The notes under the pieces are model-generated. The model worked only from the letters and a program-made list of their open reading frames with translations. It was not told the origin of the DNA and made no database searches. Both the position numbers and the translations under genes were made by a program. Shown one piece after another: positions 1 through 12,286 of a stretch of DNA of 64,000 bases. The stretch spans positions 15,695,001-15,759,000 of the forward strand of contig OZ038530.1 of NCBI GenBank assembly GCA_964036665.1, given 5' to 3'. The DNA comes from Gordius sp. MW1. Taxonomy: Eukaryota; Nematomorpha; Gordioida; Gordea; Gordiidae. The stretch's first letter is position 1. Each line of letters begins with the position of its first letter.

Positions 1-623
1 CAAAAGTTATAAATTTTTTATTTAATAGAATAACGACTAAGAAATCAAGATTATACAGCCTAACAATAAATTTCAGTCGAATATTCCCATAAAAAAACTT
101 AACTTAAATTTATTCGGTCAACCACACCTAGTTGTTAATAAGTTGCGCGGATATGGCGAATAAACCAAAAACAATTATGTTATGTCACGTACAATTTATA
201 AAAAATATTAATAATATCAACGTGAGTGAGATGATGGAACGGAGATAAAATACTAAATTTCACCTTGAAAACGCATTATATTGTTGCATTGTTTAAATGA
301 TTCAGTGAGGATTTGGACACTAATAAACAATGCACCATTCTTATTTAAAGACGATACCGAAGCATTAATTAAATTATTATATATAAAAACCACTTAATGT
401 CGTATGGTATTTTTAATTAATACGTTAAAAATACCGCATATTTTTCATTTATATTGCCCAACACCAAATATTGCTTTAAGCAACAAAAAATTAGTTTACT
501 ACTCTTTTAAGGTGTGCTGATCAACTTTAGCAATATAATTTTAGCGAATAAATGGCTTTATTAACTTTTAAACAGCAATTATTTAATTTTTAATAAAGTA
601 AGGGAAAAATGAGAATTAATTAC
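1..623 (-). other. Intron 1 of the intermediate filament gene (partial)
   Basis: On the minus strand the sequence begins with a GTAATT donor and runs AT-rich to the window edge. I see no rod-domain coding exon in it, so the acceptor lies outside the window. Confidence 0.65.
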
Positions 624-1210
624 TTGCTCTTCCAATCGTTCAAGTTATCTTCGAGCTTGTTACGTTTGTCATCTAGCCTCTCGCGCTCCCGGTTATTTTC
701 TTCGGTCACTTTGCGGGCTTGATTGAGCTCGGCTTCAAACATGCCCCGCAAAACGCTACTAATTTTCTCTAATTTTTCCCTGTACAACCCGATATCGGCC
801 GCTAGCTTCTTATTTTGCGCCTCCAAAAAACGCACATTTTCGATGTAATGGGCCAGGCGGTCGTTTAAATCCTGTAATTCACGTTTCTCACGTTCCCGAG
901 AAGCAATCACTGTGGCGGTGGTTGTGTCCCCACTATCAGTGTGGACCGTGGTAGATCCCAAAGGGTTAAAACGGCGAGGGCTCATCATCCTACCAGCAGC
1001 CCCAAACCCAGCAGATCCGAATCCTGCAGCCCCACCACCTGAACTACGATAGCTCGTGGTAGTTCGGCTATAACCTCCACCGGACCCACCATAGCCGCCG
1101 GTCGGAGATCCGGCTCGGACCACAACAGCCCGGCGCGGGGTTATGCTAGATCTGTAGGTTCGAGTCTCCTCGATGGTGCTACTGCTACTCTTAGTTTTGC
1201 TCGAAGACAT
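624..1210 (-). CDS. Cytoplasmic-type intermediate filament protein, first coding exon (partial gene)
   Basis: This exon encodes residues 1-195 of an intermediate filament protein, a structural subunit that forms coiled-coil dimers and cytoskeletal filaments. Residues 1-103 form a Ser/Gly/Arg-rich head that begins with a TIEETRTYRSS stretch. From about residue 104 comes coil 1A, with the signature LNDRLAHYIENVRFLEAQNK, followed by a linker and heptad-rich coil 1B sequence from about residue 150. The apparent stop at 620-622 is not the true end. The reading frame crosses a GTAATT splice donor that starts at 623 on the minus strand, and the rod is far from complete, so later exons must lie beyond the left edge. 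The ATG at 1208-1210 precedes the head and there is no longer in-frame alternative nearby. The long CaaX lamin tail region is not visible, so a lamin cannot be strictly excluded, but the Gly-rich head favours a cytoplasmic filament protein of protostome type. Confidence 0.9.
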
Positions 1211-4200
1211 TGCACTCGTCGGTGAACGCTGATTAAATTAGAAGGGAAAAAATGCATTAGGCTCTAGCATTGATTATAAGAAATTAGCTAGAAGGACCAA
1301 GATTCTAATTTAAATTATGCTTTGGTCAAACTCAACTCATTAACATTTTAGAAAGAACTTGAGGTTTGAGGTGTTATTCAAAAGCCTGTAATAGACGTAA
1401 AGCCATTATTTCATTTCATTTTATTACTTTTTTAATTGCTATGCAATTTATGGGTTATACTACTACTTGATTAAGGTTACTAACTAAAAAAATTGAATTT
1501 GCATGATCAAAATCTTTCAAGTCGAGCATGTTAATTTAGTTTTTACAACGAGATAATATAACAAAACTAAGTAAAAAAAACCGCCTGCCATTCCTAAACT
1601 ACCCGTTTTACGTTCGATTCATCATTTCGAGCCCAGAACAGAAGAGTGACCGTAAAACCTTGGGGTGTGGGGTTAACTGCTAATTTATCCAAAATAATAT
1701 TGCTTAATTTTGAACCCATTTTGGAACTAAAATAATGTCAAAAGATTTCTTACACATTTGAATAATCAACTTTTAGACGCTGTCAAACTGTGAAATCTGT
1801 TATTATATTTTAATGAATATTTTTTTATGAGGTGGGCATATTATAAATGATTAAATCCAATTTACCATTTGCAATTTTTAAATAAGCAGCGATTAATGTT
1901 CGAAAAAAATCGAAATATATAGGTTAACATCTACGATAAAAAAATTAAGAAAAAGAATTCATTTAAATAAAGAATGAGAATATTACCTAAAATTTAGATC
2001 TGTTTAATCTATTTATAAAAATGCTTTGTAATCTGCCAAATAGCAGCGTTCTACTTTGCTCAGGTGTTGCGGGCCTACCTAAATATAGACTTCCTCAAAA
2101 TGTCAGGTTGTTAGACAAAAAAATCGACTAGCTTGAACAGACTTTTTGAAATTTCATTTTTATAGTAAAAGTATTAAAGTCCTCCTTTTTATTTCCTTGT
2201 AGGGCTGATTCATAAATAATTCTTTAGCTCAAATACAAAAAATTTCATATTCGTCTGAAAAAAAATCACTTTGCAGTGTGCGCGAGAACGATTTTAAACA
2301 AAATACGCCTTTTTAGTCAATTTTCTGGTAAGTTTTTATAATTAAAATTTCAAATTCCTTTATAAATGTAGTATTGCATTTGAAATTTTATACAAATAAT
2401 TTTATTATAGTCCAAAATAGGGGGAAGGGAGAATTTTTAACTTGTTTTAAACATAATTACGTAATCGTTAAATAAATAATAATCAAATTGCTAATTGTTA
2501 AAACCTTAAACTTTTTTTTAACTTAAATTAAAACCCACTTAAAAAACCAACTTAAATAAGTAATTTACCTAGACTAAAACACTAGTTAAATTAGATATGA
2601 CTAAAACATAGTTCGAAGGCAAATAAGACTCATTCCACACAGCAATGTTCAGCCTGCTTATTTGAATAGATTAGTCCTTAAGATGGGTTGTAAACCAAAC
2701 GGCACCTATTTACCTTAAAACCTTAAAGCTGAAAATGCCAACAAAACTGCTAATATTTTTGATTAAATTAAAAAAATAAAAGTTTACATTTGATTAAATT
2801 TGTAGAAGCATATTTTTACTCTATAATTTAGTGTCGATTTTAAAAATTTAATATAAATATAGTGATAAAAAACGTAAACTTACTTGAATGTTAGGAGAAG
2901 GGGAAAATATGTTTATGAAGGGTGTTCGTGGAAATTAGTTACCAAGGGTCGATGCTATTGATTGGTTATTGATTGCGACTGCAATAAATCGGTTAGGTAA
3001 ATATAATGTAGCTTGTGAAGCAGAGAGTTGAGATGCAAAAAAAAATTATGACGATGTGTAATAAAAAATTTCTACTTTTAAAGTTGAAGAATAAGATAGC
3101 CAAAAAAGTGGTCGTAAGGTGTAGCCACTCCGAGTGGATTTTATGTATCGCCTTAACTACTTTATTATTATATTTATCCGAAAACCACTGTAACGCCTTA
3201 TTATTTATTTGTGTTTATCGATCTCGGTGACTGTTCGGTAATCGTTCGTTAAATAACGAATGGAGTATGGTATACAAGGATAAGTAACTTATTTTTCGAA
3301 TAAATTGTGTATAGTGTATAGCGTATTTCGCGTGGAAGGCAAGCAAAATTTGGCTAAGGTATGTTTTGTGCTTAGGTAGGTGTATGATGGAGATGAACTA
3401 CCTATCTAATAAATTATATTATACGACTTGTCCCGGTGGGGGGTGAAGCTCAAAACACCTGAGTGTAACCTAAAACGGGAGGGGGAGTCAACTTTTTATT
3501 TACATAAAGGCGGTAGTAAATAGCTTGATAGGAGAAGGCGGGGGCGGGCCTGGATGAATGCGGTTTTTGGCAACGACCGGTAAACAAGCACATATATTAA
3601 TAATGTTCGTTATTATTATTGTTATTCTTTATAGCTACTATACCGCCTATAGCCTTCGGTCAAAACATCAGCTAGTGGGTGAGCCTCCCCTCCCCGTTAT
3701 TTTAAGGCGACCGCAAAAACGCCTTTTTTGGAGGTTGTTTGTGTGTGGGAGGCGGGGGGAGGGGAGGCACGGCTGGCACGTTAATAAATATCGATAAAAG
3801 CATTTTTTTTTGAAGGACAAGTAATCCTCCTCCCGTCCCTTTATATAACGACATTATCTACAATACGGTAATATTTTAAGGTTTTTTAAATAATTAAGGT
3901 ATTTATTTAAAAAATTTAATCATTTTTACACGAAATGGGAAGTTTGAATCGTGAGAAATACTAAAACTATTTGGTATTTGCCTGCCTTGAACATTTTACA
4001 ATTTTCCAGTTTACCAGCGCCATAAAAGCATCTTTCTGGTGGCTGGGAACCCGTCCTTGGATGCCTAAAAAAATCTGTCATATTTTGACGTTTTTTATCT
4101 TTCCATAATTTAGAGCGAAATGGTTTGTTTATTACAAAATTTGGCTTGTGAAGTATACTGATGAATTGTATAATGATGACTCATAATAAAATTAATAAAT

Positions 4201-4333
4201 ACCTGAGTTATGATGCATAAGATAACTCTCGTATGTACCTCTCGTTAAAGATGGGATTTTATATTGGTTTAATAATTTTGGCTGAGAAATATTTTCTCGA
4301 GGCACTTTTGAACAATTTTTGATTGGTCAAGTG
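1211..4333. other. 5' flank of the filament gene / intergenic
   Basis: AT-rich sequence with frequent stops in all frames. Short ORFs at 3015-3230 and 3558-3797 have no recognisable domain and are probably chance. G-rich stretches occur at about 3430-3490 and 3740-3770. The promoter and 5' UTR of the filament gene should lie just above 1210, but I cannot place a TATA box or start site with confidence. Confidence 0.6.
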
Positions 4334-4503
4334 CATGAGCGTAGCCAAGGGGGGGGGGGCAGGGAGAAGCGGCTGCCCCCCTCTAAATCCAAATTTTTTT
4401 CAAAATTTATCAAAATTATGGCTAAAATTGCAAAAAATGATCATTTTGCCCCTCCCTAAATCATTATTGCCCCCCTCTAATCCAAATGCTGGCTACGCCC
4501 ATG
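4334..4503. mobile_element. hAT-like MITE, CATGGGCGTAGCC family, copy 1
   Basis: The ends are CATGAGCGTAGCCAAG and CTGGCTACGCCCATG, imperfect terminal inverted repeats. The element is flanked by a perfect 8-bp duplication GTCAAGTG at 4326-4333 and 4504-4511. The interior has a G run near the left end and a C run near the right, with no coding capacity. The 8-bp duplication fits hAT transposases. Confidence 0.9.
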
Positions 4504-5276
4504 GTCAAGTGACTTATTTTATTATGTTGAGGTATATACCGCCTTATATATCAAAATGTATTGACGAGTGGATCTATAAAATTATTTTTAAGAAAAACTT
4601 ATATAATTTTAAATGAGTGTGAGGTTATGTTGGAGCGTTGCTACGTATTTAATTTTATTTTTAAATTTCAACTATAAATTGGAAATTATAGAGGTAAATT
4701 TATATACCTGTGAAATGGCTAATAATATTATAACACCAACTTTTTGTATGAAATTTGCCTGGATTCGTAACTCAAATTCCTATAAATGCATATCAGATGT
4801 TTACTTTGTTGTATAGTTATTGTCCGACTAATAACTTCGTCGGCAAGTTTATGCCATGCTTTTAACGGGATAAAAATTTAATATAAAAGGAAATAACAAC
4901 TTAGGTTAGATTATGTTTGAAAAAATCTTTTAATACTATTACCTCCCACGCTTAACAAAGATTTTTATGAGTTAGAAAAAAATGTAAAATAAACGTTTGG
5001 AGTAAATAAATTATTTCGTTGACCACAATTCTCATGGGATCGGGGTCTATTGCATTCCGTCTGCGTCTGACAATATTATTCGGTAATGACAGTATATCCA
5101 TATAAAACGAAAACACGCTCTATCTGATTTAACGTGCAAATAAAGTTGACAACCGCAAGGCGGTACCAAAATGTGAAATAACTAAAATAAAATTTTTGTC
5201 AAAAAATCAATATTTGGCTCAAATCTAAAATTCAATCGATGCACATTACATATCAGATGTTAGTTAGCAAATAAGG

Positions 5277-5537
5277 CATGGGCGTAGCCAGGGGGGAGCA
5301 GGAAAAAAAAATTTCAATACAAAAACCTTAAAGAATTAAAAAAAATTATGTTTTGCTCCCCCCTAATTTTGCTCTGCCCCACCTTTGCTCTGCTCCCCCC
5401 TAATGCCCCCCCCCTCTGGATAGTCGAGACTTTTTTTTGCTCTCAGGAAAATTTAGAGGACAATTTTTAGATTTGGATAGTCGAGACCTTTTTTTTTTGC
5501 TCGCTCCCCCCTAATCCGAAAGCTGGCTACGCCCATG
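5277..5537. mobile_element. hAT-like MITE, copy 2 (long variant)
   Basis: It has CATGGGCGTAGCCAG at the left and CTGGCTACGCCCATG at the right. The perfect 8-bp target duplication is AAATAAGG at 5269-5276 and 5538-5545. It is longer than its relatives (261 bp) because a segment containing GGATAGTCGAGAC followed by a T run is present twice inside it. Confidence 0.92.
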
Positions 5538-5589
5538 AAATAAGGTCTTGAATTTTTTAACAGACACTATATAGCAACGATCAGCTAAG

Positions 5590-5951
5590 TCCATGCCAGC
5601 CTGACTGTCGTGATTTTAGATTGTTGGGCGGGCTCGGGAGGGCACCATAATAAAAATCGGTCTTTCGAGCTTATGAGTTTTTTATATAGTTTAGAATTTT
5701 ATTTCGTGTATTTTTTCGCCACTTTTTTCTTTGATTGTAATTTTTATTAATCGTACTTCTTTTAAAAATAACGAGAATTCTAATTTAAAATGTTTCGCGA
5801 ATATATTTCTGCTAAAAATTTAAAATCATCATTTCGGGCAGGGCAGTTCGGGCAGCTTTAATGATTTGGGCATGGCCAAGCGGACACTTAGAAGAGGTGG
5901 TCCGGCAGCATTTTAATTATATAATTCTACTTTAAATAAAACTGAACTCTG
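5590..5951. mobile_element. Degenerate copy of the CGGGC-rich hAT-like element
   Basis: This region resembles the intact element at 63413-63856 in the same order. Shared blocks include a GTCGT..TTTT stretch, a GGGCGGGC..GGGC(A/C)CC stretch, an AT-rich middle and a right end CTGAACTCTG matching CTGACCTCTG. The left terminus is eroded and no target duplication is visible. Confidence 0.6.
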
Positions 5952-8006
5952 CCAAAATGGGTATGTAGATATGTGTAGCACAAAAACTTAAGAATAGATA
6001 AGTTTTTAAAATAAAATGTAGTAATTAATTTATTTAATTTTATTTGGGCCATTTAAAAGAAAGGTGATTCCTGTCTTATTGGAAAGTATTTTTTACCATA
6101 CCTAGGTTATTGTAAAGTCAATTGTTAAATATGTAATGGCGTTTTCATTTAAAATTCGATTTTAGTTTTTAAATAAGTTTGTTTGACTGAATAAATCTAT
6201 CAAAAAAAGAATAAATCAATATGTATATATAACTTGAACTGTTTAAACTTTTGTATACAAAGAATAATGTGTACCGAATACAAAAACTTTATTAAATACA
6301 ATGATGCTATTATAATTTGGGTGAAAAATCCCTATCTAAATTTATGATATAATTATGCTTGAACTTTCCACAAGCTTTAATGCCTTTGCGGTTTTCCACT
6401 TTGTGTGCCCGCTAAATTGTTATTCTAAACGCTAAACCTGACTAAGTTTTTACTTATAATAATATGTATACTCCCCTCCCTCTTCTCTAAATTCCCTTTT
6501 CAAATTACTTTATACCCTGCTAGGGATGTGACTTTTCAAAATATCTCAAATGACCCCCCCCCCCCCCCCTATTCCCCTTAACATATAATTGCCGATGATT
6601 TTTTAAGAGCGCCTCCCATCTTTTCAACTCTTCCAATTGGATCGATATTTTATATAATACGTGTCCAAAATATCAATTTTCCCAAACTGCTCTCATGCCT
6701 ACCAACCTAGCATGCGACATGCGAGAGACCTAGCGTAACCTTATTTATGATGAATTAGACATAATTATAACATAGAGTATCTAGTAAAATTTGGAATGGC
6801 TTTTGTAACTTTTTAATATCAATTTTATTTTTTTATCATAAGTGATGGTAGAAAGAGAGGGGAGGGGGGGAGTAGGGTTTACAAGTGGCACCTTTAGGTG
6901 GAATAGCGCTTATGTTGTAGTGCCGGACATTTTATTTTATTATTTTATTTTGACAATATTACTTTGCAGCAGTGAGGGGATAAGTACTGTGAGTAATGTA
7001 ATGTAATAACTTTGTTGAGCGTCTCTATTCCAGTCATTTTTCGCCAAAATAAGTATTGTAGTACCTTTTAATGACTACTCGCTGTCGCGGCTGTATAGTG
7101 ATGGCATTTTTTGCATAATAGCCCCGGGCCTTAGCCTCGTAAAAATTAAAGTTTTATATCAAAATGGCTGCTACTTTTTTACACTGTAGAGTTGAGATAG
7201 AGGATTTTACTTAAATACACAAAGGACGACGCATTTGAACATAGCTTTAAAATGCAAACTAGCTAAAATGGTGAATTATTATTATATCTTTATAAAGGCA
7301 ACAATATTGTAGTGAAATAGCCAAGGTTTTACCTGTAATTTCTTTTGGTCCTTGAATTTTGTTACTAAAAGTCCACAAACTTCTTTAAATTATGAAAAAA
7401 ACATCACGTTTACTCTATCACAAAACATCAAACGATCAAACTAGCTTTATTAAAACATAAATTATGTGCGAAATATGGCACTCTTCTAGGCCACCATTTA
7501 TTAAATGTTTTACAGAATTAAGGCGAATTAAATAATAAAGAAGTCAATAAAATTTTTTAATTACTTAGTTTAATTAGCCTTAAATGGTGTAAACTGTTAA
7601 GTTTAATTAAAACTTTAATTTATGCTCAACCCAAAATGGCCAAATTAAGTAATTTCTGTACGTTTATTTAATAAACTGTGTTAACTAATTAAAAAATTTG
7701 CATTTAAAAGATTTCAAATTAATAATGTTAATGAATCGTTATTTAATCGCATCTATCCATTCTATGTTAAAACAAAAAAAAGCTGAAAATTCAGTGTTAA
7801 GACATTGGATCTTTTAATAAATAATACAACTACACGTTTAAACATATGTGTTCAAATAAATTCCAAAATCCACGAATAATCGTTAAGGCACCCTACTCAT
7901 AATCAGCCAGACTGTTCGTTTAATCAAGCCAAATTAATAGATTAATTTTATAATGTTCTTAAGATATGTATTTTATTAATCAAGAGCATAGTTAAATCAT
8001 TCTTTA
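5952..8006. other. Intergenic AT-rich sequence
   Basis: No gene seen. It contains a C homopolymer near 6548-6570 and a purine-rich stretch near 6850-6870. The remainder is AT-rich with no long ORF. Confidence 0.6.
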
Positions 8007-8184
8007 CATGGGCGTAGCCAGCTTTGGAATTAGAGGGGGGCAATAATGATTTAAGGATGTTTAGGGAGGGGCAAAATGAACATTTTTTGAAATTTAGCTA
8101 TAATTTTAATAAATTTTAACAATTTTTTTGGATTTAGAGGGGGGCAGCCGCTCCTCCCTGCCCCCCCCCTTGGCTAAGCCCATG
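8007..8184. mobile_element. hAT-like MITE, copy 3
   Basis: Ends are CATGGGCGTAGCCAGC and TTGGCTAAGCCCATG. A perfect 8-bp target duplication ATTCTTTA lies at 7999-8006 and 8185-8192. It is in the opposite orientation to copy 1, judging by its internal landmarks. Confidence 0.92.
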
Positions 8185-9440
8185 ATTCTTTATGTAGTAT
8201 AAAAAATGATAATTAAAATATTTAGTGCCTAAAGCAGTATATTAAAGTCTTTAAATCCAAACTCTAATGTTCATCAATAAAATTAGGTAGTTAGCGTATG
8301 AATTAATAGTTCAGCGTATTTTTTCGCGATATCCAAGAACTAGGCAATATTACATAATTAATAATGGGTGCGATTAAGTTAAGCCACTGTATTTTAAAAG
8401 CCATGTGTTTAATTAATATATAGTTAAAATATAAATAATTTGTATTTAAAACGGTTTACCAGTATGCATATTTTTTGATCACTTGCACATAGCGTATAAT
8501 AGATAGGCGTGTATTTAAGAAGCAATTTTCGAAGCATTGGATAACAATATTGAAAAGAGTACAAATCAAATATTAATCAATAAATCCCTTTTTAATTTAA
8601 ACAAATTCACAAAAAATTTTATTCACCTCTTTTAATTAACCTGAATAAAATAAAAATCCGGTTATCATGCTTATGGATCGGACCTCGTGAAATGCATATA
8701 AAAAATATTCTTCAACATACATTAATCAATTATAAACCCATACCAAGGATACTTTAAAATTAAAACTTCAATAAATATAAATGTTCAAAAATTTTCTTTT
8801 ATTTTTAACACCTTTCCTTCACCATCTAGAAAGTCACAGTAGTTTGGTCAAAGTTAGAAACAAAAACAGTCCCTTTTACCACCATCGATCTAATAAATAA
8901 CTGGCATCGTCAAATATCTATTAAAAATCTAATGAAAATTTATACATTTATTTTTGGCCAGTGTTATCACAAATTTAATTAATTTTTGGTCATCAAAGAC
9001 AAAACAAGCAGCCAATTTTCAGTAAAAAATAATCGATTTGTTTATACAATAAATTACAACTCCACAATCAATCTGTAAAAGATTTCCCTCCGATTCCCCT
9101 TTAATTAACCAACCACACAACCACTAGTTAAGGCAATCAGTCAAGTGTAAAATTGATCTCTGACCTTGGACATTGTTCAACCTTGGATTATTTAGCCTCT
9201 GTGTTAGAAGCGATACAAAGTAAGTATTAAATTTGATTCTGCAGTGTTGTTATCGACCATATCTATGGAGAGCTTTAGTATAATTAAAATTAAATAATTT
9301 ATTGCTTTATTGTGACATTTATAATATATATGGAATGCTTGTGACTTTGCTATTCATTAACTTTTTTAAATGCAAAATTCAGAGTAAAACCTTTATTTAC
9401 TAAGTTTGTTACCATATAAATGTATAATTAATTATATATG
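8185..9440. other. Intergenic AT-rich sequence
   Basis: No coding region, RNA gene or clear repeat recognised. Confidence 0.55.
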
Positions 9441-9525
9441 TGGGGGCGTCGTAGCCTAGTGAATAGGCTCTGTCTTTGAAGCTAGAGCTCTCAAGTTCAA
9501 TCCCGCTTTTGGCACTTTTTTTAAG
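9441..9525 (+). repeat. tRNA-like pol III unit, possible SINE head
   Basis: The sequence carries an A-box-like TAGCCTAGTGAATAGG and, about 35 bp further on, a B-box-like AAGTTCAATCC, followed by a run of T that could stop RNA polymerase III. The expected T-arm and acceptor stems do not pair, so a functional tRNA is unlikely. A tRNA-derived SINE head or a decayed tRNA copy fits better. It sits just upstream of a LINE remnant. Confidence 0.4.
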
Positions 9526-9659
9526 ATTTAAAAATATCTCACATCGTCTACACAGCTGTTAGGCCTGGATATTCGAGTGTCACCCGTCATTCAAATCAAC
9601 TATATAAAAGTTCATTCCGAAGGTAATAAAAAGGCGTCTAAATGACGCCCATGGCAGGC

Positions 9660-10560
9660 GCCCGTATCATGTGAGAAGTCAACGAGGGTCACTACATCTT
9701 AAGCAAACGTGTATAATTAAAGAAACTAGTTTTCCTAAGACAAGATTAAAAGTGAGCTCGCTTATTTAAACGATAACTGCAAAATGCCTAGAAGTTGCTC
9801 CTCGGCAAGCGACGGGTTGATATGGCATGCTTACATGAAATAAATGGAAGGATTATAAGCAAGGATGATTGGTACAAGTTAAAAACTTTATTAAATGGCT
9901 TAGAAAAACATAAATTGGCATGCTTTACACCTGGAAGACAAAATCATTGGAGTACAAAGAAAAAGGGAGCGACTTATGATGTTAAAACTTTGCATAAAAG
10001 ATCAAATGATTAATGTAGTGTCCGGTTATGCTCCGCAGACAAATTGCACAGACGAAATGAAAATTTTCTGTAAGAACTATACGAAACGCTTCGTATGATA
10101 CCTAGAGCCTCCATAACTATAATTGGAGCTGATATAAATGCTCACATTGGCAAAACAAGAGAAGGTTTCGAACGGTACCATGGCGGAAATGGATATGGGG
10201 CGAGAAACGATAAAGGCGAATAAATATTGAAAACAGCTGTTGCATATGATTTGTCCATCACATTTCTTCAAAAAGAATGTAAATCACCTAATAACATACA
10301 AAAGTGGAAATCATCTTCGCAATCAATTTCCTCCTAATATCAAGAAAGGAAGTAGAAAATTTGTGAGGTTATACCAGGTGAGGCTGCTGCAATCCAACAC
10401 AGACTGGTTGTGATGATCTCCAAGGAGGCGATGACACCAAAGCTGAAGATACACAATGGGAGAATCTAATGATTTCGGCTACCATATTTGAAAGTCGTTT
10501 ACACAAATTACACGCTCTACAAATGTTGACTTTGTGATTTCATCCCGCAATCAGACCAAT
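9660..10560 (+). pseudogene. Decayed RTE-like LINE, endonuclease region
   Basis: Conceptual translation in shifting frames gives pieces of the apurinic-type endonuclease found in RTE-like LINEs. Examples are GKRRVDMACLHEI near 9800, TIIGADINAHIGKTREGFER near 10120, then a GARNDKGE..LKTAVAYDLS stretch. Stops and frameshifts interrupt every part. The same domain occurs on the minus strand at 61110-61511, where the equivalent reads LIIGANFNAHLGKD. No reverse transcriptase is left downstream. Confidence 0.75.
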
Positions 10561-10857
10561 AATTCTGATAGAAAAATTTTCTCCTAATGTTAACATGTTT
10601 TTAGTTTTTTTTACCAAAGCTTCGAGCTTTTTAGATAAACGAGGTTGAAGGCGCAAAACATGTCCATTTTAACCTTTATTGAAGCTATATTGTCACGGCA
10701 TTTTTAATTTAAACTAAAATATATTAATTTTTTATTGCAGATTAAGTGTCATCTATGGGTCCATTATCTTAGTTTTTTTTGTTTCACCTCATAAAATTTA
10801 TTCGCGTTTACGTGAACTCCTTAACCCTTATCAAGATTCGTCCCACTATGTCTAGAA
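10558..10857 (+). repeat. Dispersed repeat, copy A
   Basis: This stretch shares ordered blocks with 11871-12033: AATTC(T/C)GA, CTTCGAG then AGATAAAC(G/T)AGGTTGAAGG, and AAATTTATTCGCGTTTAC followed by ATTCGTCCCACTA. Copy A has about 100 bp extra in the middle. The family is unknown to me. Confidence 0.65.
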
Positions 10858-10881
10858 AACGGATTAAGTACATACTGCGTA

Positions 10882-11022
10882 CGCGATGTTTACTAACACA
10901 TACCTCTCTCCCTTCTTCTACTCTCCTCCCTTTCTCCTCCACTTCGGCCCCATTCCTAGGTGCTTGACTGGATATGGGGGGGGGGATGGAAGGGAAAAAT
11001 TGATGTGTTAGTAAACATCGTG
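10882..11022. mobile_element. Tc1/mariner-like MITE (TA flanks)
   Basis: Near-perfect 19-bp terminal inverted repeats, CGCGATGTTTACTAACACA and TGTGTTAGTAAACATCGTG, differ at one base. A TA dinucleotide flanks each end (10880-10881 and 11023-11024), as expected for Tc1/mariner insertion. The interior is a pyrimidine-rich stretch facing a purine-rich stretch, with no coding capacity of its own. Confidence 0.75.
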
Positions 11023-11279
11023 TAATATGTCTTTCCTCAATTGCCATTTTTTCGAAGTTTAGCTTTTTACCCTTTCTCACCTTCATTGAGTGACTTGCTA
11101 TTTTTATCCCGCGATAGTTATTGCACTCTTGTTAACCTCCCTTCAATCTATAATTGGTATAACATAGCTTTCCCTTTACTCATTAGGTATCATACAACTT
11201 GCAAGGATTTTGTTGAACAGCTTTGCAAGTAAATGTCAAAAGCCCTAGGATTTGAAAGCTTACATACATAGGTATATTA

Positions 11280-11790
11280 TCAGGTCCCACCGCTACCCAT
11301 ATTCATCTTTTTAAGCACCTTGTCAACCTCTTCTGCTCTTATTTCTAACTCTGGATCATATACATAGTTATAGCTTTCGCAATGGTTCGAAAACCCATTT
11401 TCACTGTTTAATAATTCTTCCCAGAGGTCTACGATTCGATGATTTAAAGTTAGCGTGTTGCGCCTTCCTAGTTTTTATAGTTTTTATGTTTATCACATCC
11501 TTTGCGTTTCTTGCAAATTTTAGATTATTCTTAAATATTTAATTTGGCGTTAAAATTTTTAGATATATCTGTTTTAGCCGTGGCCACACACCGTTTTGCT
11601 TCATTTTAGCCTTCACATATGCCAATCTTGTTTCTTCATTATGTAGTTTGACGTGAAATTGTGGCTTTCTTTTCAACGTGACTAGGAGTTGCACGTCTTC
11701 ATTATACCACCTCGTCTCTTTATCTTTCTGTATACCTGGTTCCTCTAGATTTTGCTACTGATCATACCGAGTTAGCTATGTTAGTCCACA
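11280..11790 (-). pseudogene. Decayed LINE fragment, linker region
   Basis: Read on the minus strand, this gives fragments resembling the linker between endonuclease and reverse transcriptase in RTE-like LINEs, such as WYNEDVQLLVTLKRKPQFHV near 11690-11630. Stops interrupt all frames. Family assignment rests on context with the better copy at 60200-60900 and is tentative. Confidence 0.5.
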
Positions 11791-11870
11791 TACAGCAAGC
11801 ATTCTGATGATCGCCTATATGCACCCGTTTAATTACACAGGTCTACAAATAACTATTCTTTAATCTAAAT

Positions 11871-12033
11871 TATAATTCCGAAAGAGAATTTCTTTCCAAA
11901 ACTTCGAGTTTTTCAGATAAACTAGGTTGAAGGTGCAAAAAATGCAAATTTTAACCTCTATATTTAAATTTATTCGCGTTTACATGAACCCCTTCCCCTT
12001 ATTAAAATTCGTCCCACTAAGACTTTTTTTTGG
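11871..12033 (+). repeat. Dispersed repeat, copy B
   Basis: Shorter direct copy of 10558-10857, lacking its middle. It ends about 250 bp before the truncated R2-like LINE. Confidence 0.65.
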
Positions 12034-12286
12034 CCAAATCTTTAATACTCTTAATCTATAAATTAAACTTTCATCAGTTAAGAATGTATTTTGCAAAAAA
12101 AAGCCTAATAAATCGCTTAGTAGTGTTTTACTTAAAAATTTAAACTCATTACATGTGTATTTCCTTTTATGTCATAATTCTTTATAAATTTACGAAATAG
12201 TTTTTATAGTTTCTATTTAATAAAACTTTAGTGCCTTAGATGTAAAGGTTTGAATTATTACTATAACGTCTTGCAGTGATGAATGA

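Noticed and set aside
620..1210. Taking the TAA at 620-622 as the real end of a 196-residue protein
   Set aside because: The stop arises by reading through a GTAATT donor; the rod domain is incomplete at that point.
3558..4616. Short plus-strand ORFs of 79 and 97 residues
   Set aside because: The second runs through a MITE and the first has no domain; both are chance frames.
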